A DNA stretch of 32,054 nucleotides from an uncultured Clostridia bacterium (GTDB lineage: Bacteria; Bacillota; Clostridia; Lachnospirales; Lachnospiraceae), in assembly GCA_937895705.1 (NCBI GenBank), contig CALBKM010000012.1, forward strand, positions 1-32,054. The letters run 5' to 3'. Positions 25,225 to 31,853 of the stretch are shown here, one piece after another. The notes under the pieces were generated by a model. That model had not been told where the DNA came from. It saw nothing but the letters and a program-made list of their open reading frames with translations, and did not search any database. The position numbers and the translations under genes are program-made. How positions within the stretch are numbered: the first letter of the stretch is position 1; the number at the start of each line of letters is the position of its first letter.

Positions 25225-26175
25225 ATGGCACAAAAAAATGAAAATAATAAAAAAGCGGGACACGGCGTGAGAGGCTTTCGGTCCGGTTTTGTGGCTTTAA
25301 TCGGAAGACCGAATGTAGGAAAGTCTACGCTGATGAATCATCTGATTAAGCAGAAGATTGCGATTACTTCCAATAAGCCTCAGACCACCCGGACCCGGAT
25401 TCAGACGGTGTATACCGATGAGAGGGGACAAATCATTTTCTTAGATACCCCGGGTATTCATAAGGCAAAGAATAAGTTGGGCGAGTACATGGTAAATGTG
25501 GCCGAGGGAACGCTTGCCGAGGTGGATGTGATTTTGTGGCTGGTGGAGCCGACGGATTACATCGGCGCGGGAGAGCAGCATATTTTGGAGGTGCTGGCCC
25601 GGACAAAAACGCCGGTGGTATTGGTCATCAACAAGATGGATACGGTGGATAAGGAGACGCTTGCAAAAGCGGAAGAGACCTATAAGGATGTGTATCCGTT
25701 TGCGGGAATCATTATGACCAGTGCGCTTCGCAGCAGAAACGTAGATAAGCTCCAGTCCCTTTTGTTTTCCTTACTTCCGGAGGGACCGATGTATTATGAT
25801 GAGGACACTGTGACAGACCAGCCGGAGCGTCAGATTGCGGCGGAGATTGTAAGAGAAAAGGCTCTTCGTCTTCTGGACGATGAAATTCCTCACGGAATCG
25901 CAGTGGCTATTGAACGAATGAAGGAGCGTCCGGACGGACGACTGGTGGACATTGATGCCACGATTATTTGTGAGAGGGATTCCCACAAAGGAATCATTAT
26001 CGGAAAACAAGGTGCCATGTTAAAACGTATCGGCACCGAAGCCAGAAAAGAAATTGAGCTTTTGTTTGAATATAAAGTGAATTTAAAGCTTTGGGTAAAG
26101 GTAAAGAAGGATTGGCGGGACAGCGATTTCCTTTTGAAAAACTACGGTTACGTGGAGCGGTCCGAAGAAGACTGA
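25225..26175 (+). CDS. era: GTPase Era, ribosome small-subunit assembly
   Basis: 316 aa from ATG 25225, 5 nt after AAGGAG; the upstream in-frame TTG overlaps the ribosome site and is rejected. The G-domain motifs are GRPNVGKS (27-34), the switch region PQTTRTRI, DTPG and NKMD. The C-terminal KH domain with GIIIGKQGAML binds the 3' end of 16S rRNA. A short Lys/Asn-rich N-terminal extension of about 20 residues is unusual but harmless. Era is essential or near-essential in most bacteria. recO follows downstream, as in many Firmicutes, here with a 225-bp gap and a small YqzL-like ORF in between. Confidence 0.97.
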   Translation: MAQKNENNKKAGHGVRGFRSGFVALIGRPNVGKSTLMNHLIKQKIAITSNKPQTTRTRIQTVYTDERGQIIFLDTPGIHKAKNKLGEYMVNVAEGTLAEVDVILWLVEPTDYIGAGEQHILEVLARTKTPVVLVINKMDTVDKETLAKAEETYKDVYPFAGIIMTSALRSRNVDKLQSLLFSLLPEGPMYYDEDTVTDQPERQIAAEIVREKALRLLDDEIPHGIAVAIERMKERPDGRLVDIDATIICERDSHKGIIIGKQGAMLKRIGTEARKEIELLFEYKVNLKLWVKVKKDWRDSDFLLKNYGYVERSEED

Positions 26176-26400
26176 TTCGTTGTAGCAGTTTGCCGGTTGG
26201 TTGAACGGAAAGCGATATAAGCGTGTCAAGCCCCCAAATTCTTCCGGTGGCTAGGATTATAGTATCAGTGTATTTTGCTTTGTTTCGGAGATGCTAGTTA
26301 TGTAAGTGAATTGAGCGCAATGTATGCAGGAAATTCAGTGCAAATTAAGCAGGTGACGGACCGGCATTTGTCGGGAAGAAGAAAATACGGGGGTACGGCA
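26176..26400. other. Unexplained 225-bp gap between era and the YqzL-like ORF
   Basis: Most neighbouring gaps here are under 60 bp. I see no promoter with both elements, no terminator after era, no tRNA and no riboswitch. From 26275 a TTG-initiated frame runs in phase into the YqzL-like ORF, but has no ribosome site and no recognisable family. The bases around 26230-26270 are not repeated elsewhere in this window as far as I can see. It may be a leader, an RNA, or a relic; undecided. Confidence 0.3.
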
Positions 26401-26580
26401 ATGGAAGAGGAATATTGGGAAAAATTCAAAACAACCGGAAGCGTGGCGGATTATTTGTCCTACCGCGGAGCTGTGGAGCAGGGCAATAAAGAGCAACAGA
26501 AGGTACAGGGAGATGCCTATGACGGAAAGCATTACGGTGACAGGGATGATACTGTCGGCACAGTCCATCGGGGAGTATGA
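26401..26580 (+). CDS. YqzL-like small protein, overlapping recO
   Basis: 59 aa from ATG 26401. The first 20 residues (EEEYWEKFKTTGSVADYL) match the YqzL pattern WxxFxxTGxxxxYL, a short protein commonly encoded just before recO in Firmicutes. The rest is Gln/Gly/Asp/Tyr-rich. It has only a poor GGGGG ribosome site, and the last 62 nt lie in another frame inside recO, so translation of the two may be linked. Its function is unknown in the family. The tail after about residue 25 could be just the out-of-frame extension rather than a selected sequence. Position before recO supports the call more than the sequence does. Confidence 0.6.
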   Translation: MEEEYWEKFKTTGSVADYLSYRGAVEQGNKEQQKVQGDAYDGKHYGDRDDTVGTVHRGV

Positions 26581-27337
26581 CCGGAGGATTGTGCTTTTGA
26601 CAAAAGAAAAAGGTAAAATTTCCGCATTTGCAAAAGGTGTGCGTCGCCCTACGGCGATGCTCGCCGGATGCAGCCAGCCCTTTGTGTTCGGGCGGTTTAC
26701 CTTGTACGAGGGAAGAAGCTCCTACACCTTACAGGCGGTAGAGGCGGAAAATTTCTTTGCGGAGCTTCGGAATGATTTGGAAGCGGTATATTACGGTGTA
26801 TATTTTTGTGAATTTGCGGAGGCGGTGACAAGAGAAGGGTTGCCGGCGAAAGAAGAGTTAAAGGTGCTCTATCGTTCTTTGGGAGCGCTTCTTAAAAAGT
26901 CCATCGGAGCGGAATTGGTGCGTGGGATTTTTGAACTGAAAATGTTATCCGTAGGAGGAATTTCTCCCCAAGCGTACGAGTGCGTTAAGTGCAGAAAGAA
27001 AGAGAATCTTTCTTGGTTTTCCGCAAGAAGCGGCGGATGCATTTGCAAAAGTTGTGCGGATAAACTGTGGGAAGAAGAACCGCAAATCCCGGGTCAGGGC
27101 ACACAAGTATCCGGTGGGGACGCCGGAGTAGGACTTACCCTGGGAGAACGGTACCTTCCGGTGGCAGGTTCCACCCTGTATACCATGCAATATATTCTGG
27201 CAACACCGATTGAGAGTCTCTATACGTTTACGGTATCGGAGGATGTACTGCGGCAGTTAAAGAAGATATTAAAGGAATTTCTGGACCTACATATCGGACG
27301 GAAGTTTAAGAGCTTGGAAATGTTGGAGTTACTTTAG
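26519..27337 (+). CDS. recO: DNA repair protein RecO
   Basis: 272 aa from ATG 26519, 6 nt after AGGGAG; the ATG two codons earlier abuts the site. RecO anneals single strands and, with RecR, loads RecA on SSB-coated DNA. The N-terminal OB fold (TVTGMILSAQSIGEYDRRIV, then KGKISAFAKGVRRP) is followed by the helical domain and a zinc ribbon with C155, C158, C174, C176 and C179 (YECVKC, GGCICKSC). A Gly/Gln-rich insertion (about 190-205) follows the ribbon. The slightly long length comes from that insertion. The gene overlaps the YqzL-like ORF and is followed by an orphan small protein after 12 bp. Confidence 0.95.
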   Translation: MTESITVTGMILSAQSIGEYDRRIVLLTKEKGKISAFAKGVRRPTAMLAGCSQPFVFGRFTLYEGRSSYTLQAVEAENFFAELRNDLEAVYYGVYFCEFAEAVTREGLPAKEELKVLYRSLGALLKKSIGAELVRGIFELKMLSVGGISPQAYECVKCRKKENLSWFSARSGGCICKSCADKLWEEEPQIPGQGTQVSGGDAGVGLTLGERYLPVAGSTLYTMQYILATPIESLYTFTVSEDVLRQLKKILKEFLDLHIGRKFKSLEMLELL

Positions 27338-27349
27338 GGAGGAATAATC

Positions 27350-27586
27350 ATGTCAAGAACCATGCAATTTAAAATGGAACGTCCCGGCCTGGTAGAGGTG
27401 GGACAGGAGGTGGAGATTCGTGAGTCTACCCTTCCGAATGCAATCTTTTATTACGTCATAGAACCGGCGGTAGCTATGTCCGGAAATATTCCGTTTCGTG
27501 AGCGGCTTACAAAGCTCTCCGGCGTGGTAAAGGATGTAGAAGAGAACAGCAAGGGATTCTATGTGACGGTAGAATTTGAGGAATAG
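27350..27586 (+). CDS. Small protein of unknown function after recO
   Basis: 78 aa from ATG 27350 behind AGGGAGG. I do not recognise it. It is acidic, has no signal peptide or membrane segment, and reads like a compact beta-rich fold: an opening strand (RTMQFKMERPG), then VGQEVEIRE, a conserved-looking Pro/Asn turn, the hydrophobic FYYVIEPAVAM, and a charged final strand pair (KGFYVTVEFEE). The good ribosome site and 12-bp gap to recO suggest translation as part of the same unit, which ends at the terminator about 15 bp downstream. Nothing ties it to DNA repair beyond position. Confidence 0.75.
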   Translation: MSRTMQFKMERPGLVEVGQEVEIRESTLPNAIFYYVIEPAVAMSGNIPFRERLTKLSGVVKDVEENSKGFYVTVEFEE

Positions 27587-27599
27587 TAGTTAGGTATCT

Positions 27600-27638
27600 A
27601 AAAGGGACTATGCAGTTATAAAGTGCACAGTCCCTTTT
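27600..27638. terminator. Bidirectional terminator after the recO unit
   Basis: AAAAGGGACT plus TGCA (27600-27614) pairs with TGCA plus AGTCCCTTTT (27624-27638), with one mismatched pair and a 9-nt loop. T-runs on both strands serve both the recO unit and the convergent Ntn-hydrolase gene. Confidence 0.85.
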
Positions 27639-27663
27639 ATGATAGGTACCGGTATCGACAGGT

Positions 27664-28893
27664 TTACTTCAAACGGAATTCGAAAATTGCGGTGTCATCT
27701 TCATAGTTTTCGTTAGATACCCATAATACGGTTTTATCCGTCAGGTTATAAACGACGCTGTGTGGGGTATAGGAAAATTCCCCGGCATTCCATGTTCTTC
27801 TGGCTATTTGTCCGAGCAACCGCATGGCTTCCTGCTCGTTTCTTACAACTCCGTCGTTTTTGCTTAATACTTCGTATATTTTTTCGTATCGGTCAAGGCC
27901 TGACTTTTGTGTATACTGCGGATAATAATTCGGTTGAATAATGAAATTGGTCATCCATTGATAATCCGCACTACCTTCCGGTTCACCGATATGAGCATCT
28001 TCATCGCTGTAAGTCACAACAAGTGTTCTGGCACTGCCGTCGTTATCGGTACTGTCATCTCCGCAGACCCATTCGAGAATCGCGCTTTTTCCGCTGGCAT
28101 CCGCTATCATGTAGTGAAAGGATGTGTTGGCGGAATCATGTAAATCATAGCTCCTTGCAATTTCTACCGCTTCTTCCAGGTTGTCCGCATAGTCAAGAAT
28201 CATACGTAACAGAAGCGTTGAGGTCATATCCGGGTTGTCGGTGTCCTGGTTTGTTGCCGTTGCTTTTCCTCTGAAACCGCCCCCCTGATAAGTCATATTG
28301 ATACAGCAACTTACACCGGCATCATTGATACCGTCCAGTGTGAGGTACGGTGCGGCAAGACAAAGGATGGTGTCTTCCAATCCTTGAACTCCGGTGCCCG
28401 GGGTGATGCCGATAAATGACAAATCTACAGTAGATACGGTGGCATGGCGCCCTTTTCTCGCATGGGTTCGGACGATACAGGTATTCGTCTCTTTATTGTC
28501 ATAATTTCTGGCAAACAGTACATCTCCGTCCGCAGTTACGGCAGTAAAAGATGCACAGCCGAAATTCGGAGTCGAAAGGTTAAAGCTTTCGGCGAGCCCC
28601 TTAGAGATTTTATCGATTAAGAAATCGGCCAGATCACTATCACTTGAAATCCCCCCCTGATCTATCAAATCTTCCAGATAAAATCCGCCTTTTACATCGA
28701 TATAATAAACAGCTCCGTCGTGGTGCTTGGCGTCGCGAGGGCGCAGTTCTTTCAGGCTGAGTAACGTAAAGATTTCCTTACCCCATAAAACAAGAACCAA
28801 TAATAGTACTGTTAAGATCAAGCTACCGATTCCGATGAATAGGCTTCTCATGATGCGACGCCATAGTGGTTTTTTCTTAATGTTTGCTTTCAT
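27664..28893 (-). CDS. Membrane-tethered Ntn hydrolase (choloylglycine/acid-ceramidase-like)
   Basis: 409 aa from ATG 28893, 5 nt after GGGAGGC; the ATG at 28917 overlaps that site and is rejected. A basic N-terminus and one membrane helix (about 15-37) are followed by some 75 residues and then GCASFTAV with Cys113, and ADGDVLFARNYDN. Cys followed about 15-20 residues later by a RN-Tyr/Phe-Asp motif is the pattern of linear-amide C-N hydrolases (bile salt hydrolase, penicillin V acylase, NAAA). In these the Cys becomes the N-terminal nucleophile after removal of what precedes it; here that would free the enzyme from its anchor. A TTGACA at 28934-28929 on the minus strand is a possible -35. 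The substrate is unknown. Confidence 0.82.
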   Translation of the reverse strand: MKANIKKKPLWRRIMRSLFIGIGSLILTVLLLVLVLWGKEIFTLLSLKELRPRDAKHHDGAVYYIDVKGGFYLEDLIDQGGISSDSDLADFLIDKISKGLAESFNLSTPNFGCASFTAVTADGDVLFARNYDNKETNTCIVRTHARKGRHATVSTVDLSFIGITPGTGVQGLEDTILCLAAPYLTLDGINDAGVSCCINMTYQGGGFRGKATATNQDTDNPDMTSTLLLRMILDYADNLEEAVEIARSYDLHDSANTSFHYMIADASGKSAILEWVCGDDSTDNDGSARTLVVTYSDEDAHIGEPEGSADYQWMTNFIIQPNYYPQYTQKSGLDRYEKIYEVLSKNDGVVRNEQEAMRLLGQIARRTWNAGEFSYTPHSVVYNLTDKTVLWVSNENYEDDTAIFEFRLK

Positions 28894-28953
28894 AATGCCT
28901 CCCACGATCGTTATCATAAATGCGAATATGTCAAGTTCTGTAATTACGAGAAA

Positions 28954-28982
28954 GGGACTGCGTATTCACATACGTCAGTCCC
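28954..28982 (-). terminator. Terminator after trpS
   Basis: GGGACTG and CGTAT (28954-28965) pair with ATACG and CAGTCCC (28970-28982), with a bulged T at 28975. On the minus strand the stem is followed by TTTCTCGTAATT, a modest T-run. It lies 7 bp past the trpS stop codon and about 60 bp before the Ntn-hydrolase start. Confidence 0.6.
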
Positions 28983-28989
28983 ATAAACA

Positions 28990-29994
28990 TTACCGGATTC
29001 TTTCCGGGAAACCGATCTTTTTCTGTACTTTACGAAGGGTTTTGTTCGCTACATAATTAGCACGCTCACCGTTGTTCTTGATAATGCTGTCGATGTAAGC
29101 CTTATCTTTGGAAAGCTCCGCAACGCGGTCCTGAAGCGGCTTTAACACGTCTACGACGGATTCGCCGACGGCTAATTTAAAGTCTCCGTATCCTTTGCCT
29201 GCGAATTCCTTCTCTACCTCCTCCACGGACTTGCCTGTGGTTGCGCGGTAAATGTCGATTAAGTTGCTGATACCCGGCTTTTCCGCAGCGTAACGGATTT
29301 CGTTATCGGAGTCAGTGACCGCACGCTTAAACTTACGGATAATGGTATCCGGGTCGTCCATGAGATAAATGCTTGCGTTTAAGTTCTCGTCGGACTTGGA
29401 CATCTTCTTGGTCGGATCCTGCAGGCTCATAATCTTTGCGCCTACCTTGCCGAGGTATGCTTCCGGAATCTTAAATACATCACCGTAGATGCCGTTGAAA
29501 CGCTGTGCGATGTCACGGGTCAACTCTAAGTGCTGCATCTGGTCGATACCCACCGGAACCACATCAGCCTGGAACAGAAGGATGTCTGCAGCCATGAGTA
29601 CCGGGTAAGTAAAGAGACCTGCGTTGATGTTGTCCGCATGCTTTGCGGACTTATCCTTAAACTGGGTCATACGCTGTAATTCACCCATGTAGGTATAACA
29701 ATTCAAAATCCAGGCCAGTTCCGCATGACCGGAAACGTGGGACTGATAATAAATGCAGTTCTTTTCCGGATCAAGTCCTGCCGCAATATAAAGGGTCAAA
29801 AGGGCGCGGGCACGCTGGCGAAGCTCCGCCGGATTCTGACGCACGGTGATGGAGTGCTCGTCTACCACGCAGTAGTAGCACTCGTAGTCTTCGTTTAAAG
29901 AAACCCAGTTCTTTAACGCACCGAGATAGTTTCCGAGAGTTAAGTTGCCGGTTGCCTGCATTCCGCTGAATAAAGTTTTCTTTTCGTCTGCCAT
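28990..29994 (-). CDS. trpS: Tryptophanyl-tRNA synthetase
   Basis: 334 aa from ATG 29994 behind AAGGAG. A class I synthetase that charges tRNA-Trp. The HIGH-type motif reads NLTLGNY (about 17-23, TLGN replacing HIGH as usual in TrpRS), and KMSKSDEN carries the KMSKS lysines. The length (about 330 aa) is that of the standard bacterial short form, so this is not the auxiliary TrpRS. The upstream leader is too short for a T-box and lacks its GGTGGNACC-type antiterminator, so regulation is not by a classic T-box. Confidence 0.97.
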   Translation of the reverse strand: MADEKKTLFSGMQATGNLTLGNYLGALKNWVSLNEDYECYYCVVDEHSITVRQNPAELRQRARALLTLYIAAGLDPEKNCIYYQSHVSGHAELAWILNCYTYMGELQRMTQFKDKSAKHADNINAGLFTYPVLMAADILLFQADVVPVGIDQMQHLELTRDIAQRFNGIYGDVFKIPEAYLGKVGAKIMSLQDPTKKMSKSDENLNASIYLMDDPDTIIRKFKRAVTDSDNEIRYAAEKPGISNLIDIYRATTGKSVEEVEKEFAGKGYGDFKLAVGESVVDVLKPLQDRVAELSKDKAYIDSIIKNNGERANYVANKTLRKVQKKIGFPERIR

Positions 29995-30006
29995 AATTAC
30001 TCCTTC

Positions 30007-30049
30007 TCCGCCTTCGTCGGGTCCGCCGTCGGGCGGATGTTTTATCCGC
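30007..30049 (-). promoter_or_regulatory. trpS leader with two overlapping hairpins
   Basis: In the trpS leader the plus-strand bases 30033-30038 pair with 30044-30049 (GCGGAT/ATCCGC), and 30023-30027 pair with 30032-30036 (CCGCC/GGCGG). They share 30033-30036, so only one can form. The segment also holds a near-repeat (30007-30021 and 30022-30033; TCCGCC..GTCGGG twice). No Trp codons or T-run are visible, so this is not a standard attenuator; it may be an mRNA-stabilising 5' stem. Confidence 0.35.
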
Positions 30050-30054
30050 AGATA

Positions 30055-30083
30055 ATCATATCATATTGTGGGGAAATTCGCAA
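30055..30083 (-). promoter_or_regulatory. Promoter for trpS
   Basis: On the minus strand TTGCGA (30083-30078), a 17-bp spacer and TATGAT (30060-30055). A second TATGAT overlaps at 30065-30060 with a shorter, 12-bp spacing. It gives a leader of about 54 nt. Confidence 0.5.
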
Positions 30084-30130
30084 GGGGTATGAGATTATCG
30101 TTATTGAAATAAATGCGATAGAGGTTGTTC

Positions 30131-30159
30131 TTGTAAAATAGAGGGGTGTGTACTATAAT
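30131..30159 (+). promoter_or_regulatory. Promoter for the LRR lipoprotein gene
   Basis: TTGTAA (30131-30136), a 17-bp spacer and a perfect TATAAT (30154-30159). The leader is about 55 nt to ATG 30222. It is divergent from the trpS promoter, about 50 bp apart. Confidence 0.7.
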
Positions 30160-30221
30160 GAAGTCAGATGGGTACGAAATTGTCCGGTTCCGGTCGAAGA
30201 AGGGAAGAGGAGGTTCTCGGA

Positions 30222-31457
30222 ATGAAACAGAATCAGTGGAAAAACAGAAGCGTTCTTTGGTTGATGGTGCTCCTTTTATGCGGAGCTGCCGGATGCGGAA
30301 AAGGCGATACGGAAGGCTCGGAGATGTTAATGAAACCGACAAGCACGCCGACCGGAGAAGTGACAGTTGCACCGGCAGTGACATTGTCCCCGGAACAGGT
30401 AACATTTCCGGTTGAAATTAACGAAGCGACATTTCCGGAGCAGCTGTTGCGAAAGAAAGCTTTGGCGGCGGATGCGGACGGTGATACCGTGTTAAGCGAA
30501 GAGGAAGCAAAAACGGTGACGAAGTTGCATCTGAAAAAGTTAGCGGATGCGGACGCAAAAGACGCGATGGAAGATGAGCCGTTGCCGGAATATGCGGTTA
30601 CGGATTTTGTATTTGATTTAGAAGGGATTCAGTATTTCACGGAGCTTTCCGAACTGACGGTGAATTTGCTTGGGGGAGAGGCTTTTGTCGAAGGTGGGAC
30701 CGAAAAGGAGATTCTTGTTGAGACAAAGAATTTTAGCCGGCTGTATGAATGCAAGAAGTTAAAAAAGTTGTCTTTGTATGAGGTCGACATACCGGCATTG
30801 GATGTTTCCGGATGGTCAGACTTAAAGCGTCTGGATTTAAATTGTATGTATCACTTAAAGTGCTTAAGTTTGGGAAATCATGAAACGTTGTCCGCACTTT
30901 GGATTTCCGAGTGCCATGTATTGGAAACAATAGATTTGTCGGAACTGAAAAAAATAAAAGCGGTAGATATTGTCCGAAACGACAGTCTGAGGAAGGTGAT
31001 GTTCGGAGATGCAAACGGGAAGTTGGAAACGATTCAGTTAAACGGTTTGAAAAGCTTAAATGAAGTTGATATTTCCCGGTTGCAACATCTGAAGTCTCTG
31101 AATCTTACGGATGTGGCTCTTGCGAGTCTTGACGTGAGTAAGAATACGGAATTGGAACAGCTTTGCGCGGAAGGGTTACATCTGGATATGTTGGATTTAA
31201 GGAATAATCCGAAAGTCAGTTATTTGATCAATGCAAAGGACTCCTTCCGGGAGATATTTCTGCCGGAGGAGAATCGTATCGATATGGTTCGTTGGACCGA
31301 TTCTGTAGTGACGGAGTTCCCGATAGAGAATTTGAACCCGGAGACATTGACCGGAATCGATATTCAGGGAACGGCAATAAAGGAACTGGATGTAAGCGGA
31401 TATCCGGGGCTGGAGTATTTGTACTATGACGAGGATGTGACGAAAATCATACGGTAG
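30222..31457 (+). CDS. Surface lipoprotein with EF-hand-like loop and leucine-rich repeats
   Basis: 411 aa from ATG 30222, 9 nt after GAGGAGG. The signal peptide (1-24; NRSVLWLMVLLLCGAAG) ends at lipobox Cys25. A Thr/Pro-rich linker (35-60) follows, then an acidic 12-residue calcium-loop-type motif DADGDTVLSEEE (84-95; D84, D86, D88, E95), as in EF-hand/dockerin loops, and then about ten irregular leucine-rich repeats of roughly 20-25 residues (about 100-405; for example LKRLDLNCMYHLKCLSL). The arrangement points to extracellular calcium-stabilised binding of protein or glycan at the cell surface. It is monocistronic with its own promoter and terminator. The ligand is unknown. Confidence 0.8.
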   Translation: MKQNQWKNRSVLWLMVLLLCGAAGCGKGDTEGSEMLMKPTSTPTGEVTVAPAVTLSPEQVTFPVEINEATFPEQLLRKKALAADADGDTVLSEEEAKTVTKLHLKKLADADAKDAMEDEPLPEYAVTDFVFDLEGIQYFTELSELTVNLLGGEAFVEGGTEKEILVETKNFSRLYECKKLKKLSLYEVDIPALDVSGWSDLKRLDLNCMYHLKCLSLGNHETLSALWISECHVLETIDLSELKKIKAVDIVRNDSLRKVMFGDANGKLETIQLNGLKSLNEVDISRLQHLKSLNLTDVALASLDVSKNTELEQLCAEGLHLDMLDLRNNPKVSYLINAKDSFREIFLPEENRIDMVRWTDSVVTEFPIENLNPETLTGIDIQGTAIKELDVSGYPGLEYLYYDEDVTKIIR

Positions 31458-31516
31458 ACGAAGGCGTTGTGAAAACGGAAGCTGACAAGCAACTGATTGT
31501 TAAGTTTAGACATAAG

Positions 31517-31553
31517 AACGGGTTGTGCATATAACATGCGCAACCCGTTTTGA
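31517..31553 (+). terminator. Terminator after the LRR lipoprotein gene
   Basis: ACGGGTTG plus TGCAT (31518-31530) pairs with ATGCG plus CAACCCGT (31536-31548; one G-T pair) and is followed by TTTGATATT. It is 60 bp past the stop codon. On the minus strand it could also stop the tRNA-Gly transcript, which lies 10 bp away. Confidence 0.8.
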
Positions 31554-31562
31554 TATTATGAG

Positions 31563-31633
31563 AGCAGATAACGGGAATCGAACCCGCCTCCTCAGCTTGG
31601 GAAGCTGATATTCTACCGATGAACTATATCTGC
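31563..31633 (-). tRNA. tRNA-Gly(CCC)
   Basis: 71 nt on the minus strand. The 7-bp acceptor stem is GCAGATA/TATCTGC, the anticodon stem TCAGC/GCTGA encloses the loop TTCCCAA (anticodon CCC, reading GGG), and the T-arm is GCGGG-TTCGATT-CCCGT. The discriminator base is T (U73), the usual glycine determinant in bacteria. CCA is not encoded. Confidence 0.95.
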
Positions 31634-31644
31634 CTGATACAGTT

Positions 31645-31673
31645 ATCTTACCATTCGCGGCATTTCTTGTCAA
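31645..31673 (-). promoter_or_regulatory. Promoter for tRNA-Gly
   Basis: On the minus strand TTGACA (31673-31668), a 17-bp spacer and TAAGAT (31650-31645), about 12 bp before the tRNA 5' end. Confidence 0.8.
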
Positions 31674-31765
31674 TAAGTCAAAAGAATCATCCAAACTTTT
31701 TTTCGACGGGATAGAAGAAAATACAAAAAAATACGGGAAACCGTGTCGAAATAACGGTTTTTCTA

Positions 31766-31793
31766 TTGAATTTGGCGCAGATATATGTATAAT
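31766..31793 (+). promoter_or_regulatory. Promoter for the PotA-type ABC gene
   Basis: TTGAAT (31766-31771), a 16-bp spacer and a perfect TATAAT (31788-31793); a second TATAAT overlaps at 31793-31798 with a spacing too long for this -35. The leader is about 55 nt. Confidence 0.65.
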
Positions 31794-31853
31794 ATAATAT
31801 GTTACGGTATTGTGCTAAACCGAAGGCGATGCCAATGTTTTAAGGAGGGCAAC

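Noticed and set aside
26275..26400. N-terminal extension of the YqzL-like ORF
   Set aside because: It begins with TTG without a ribosome site and has no family match; the ATG at 26401 fits the YqzL start.
30007..30049. T-box leader of trpS
   Set aside because: No specifier loop, no conserved AGGGUGG-type antiterminator and far too short.
31738..31762. Terminator-like stem upstream of the potA promoter
   Set aside because: AAACCGT pairs with ACGGTTT and a T-run follows, but no plus-strand gene ends nearby; stem is only 7 bp and may be chance in A/T-rich DNA.
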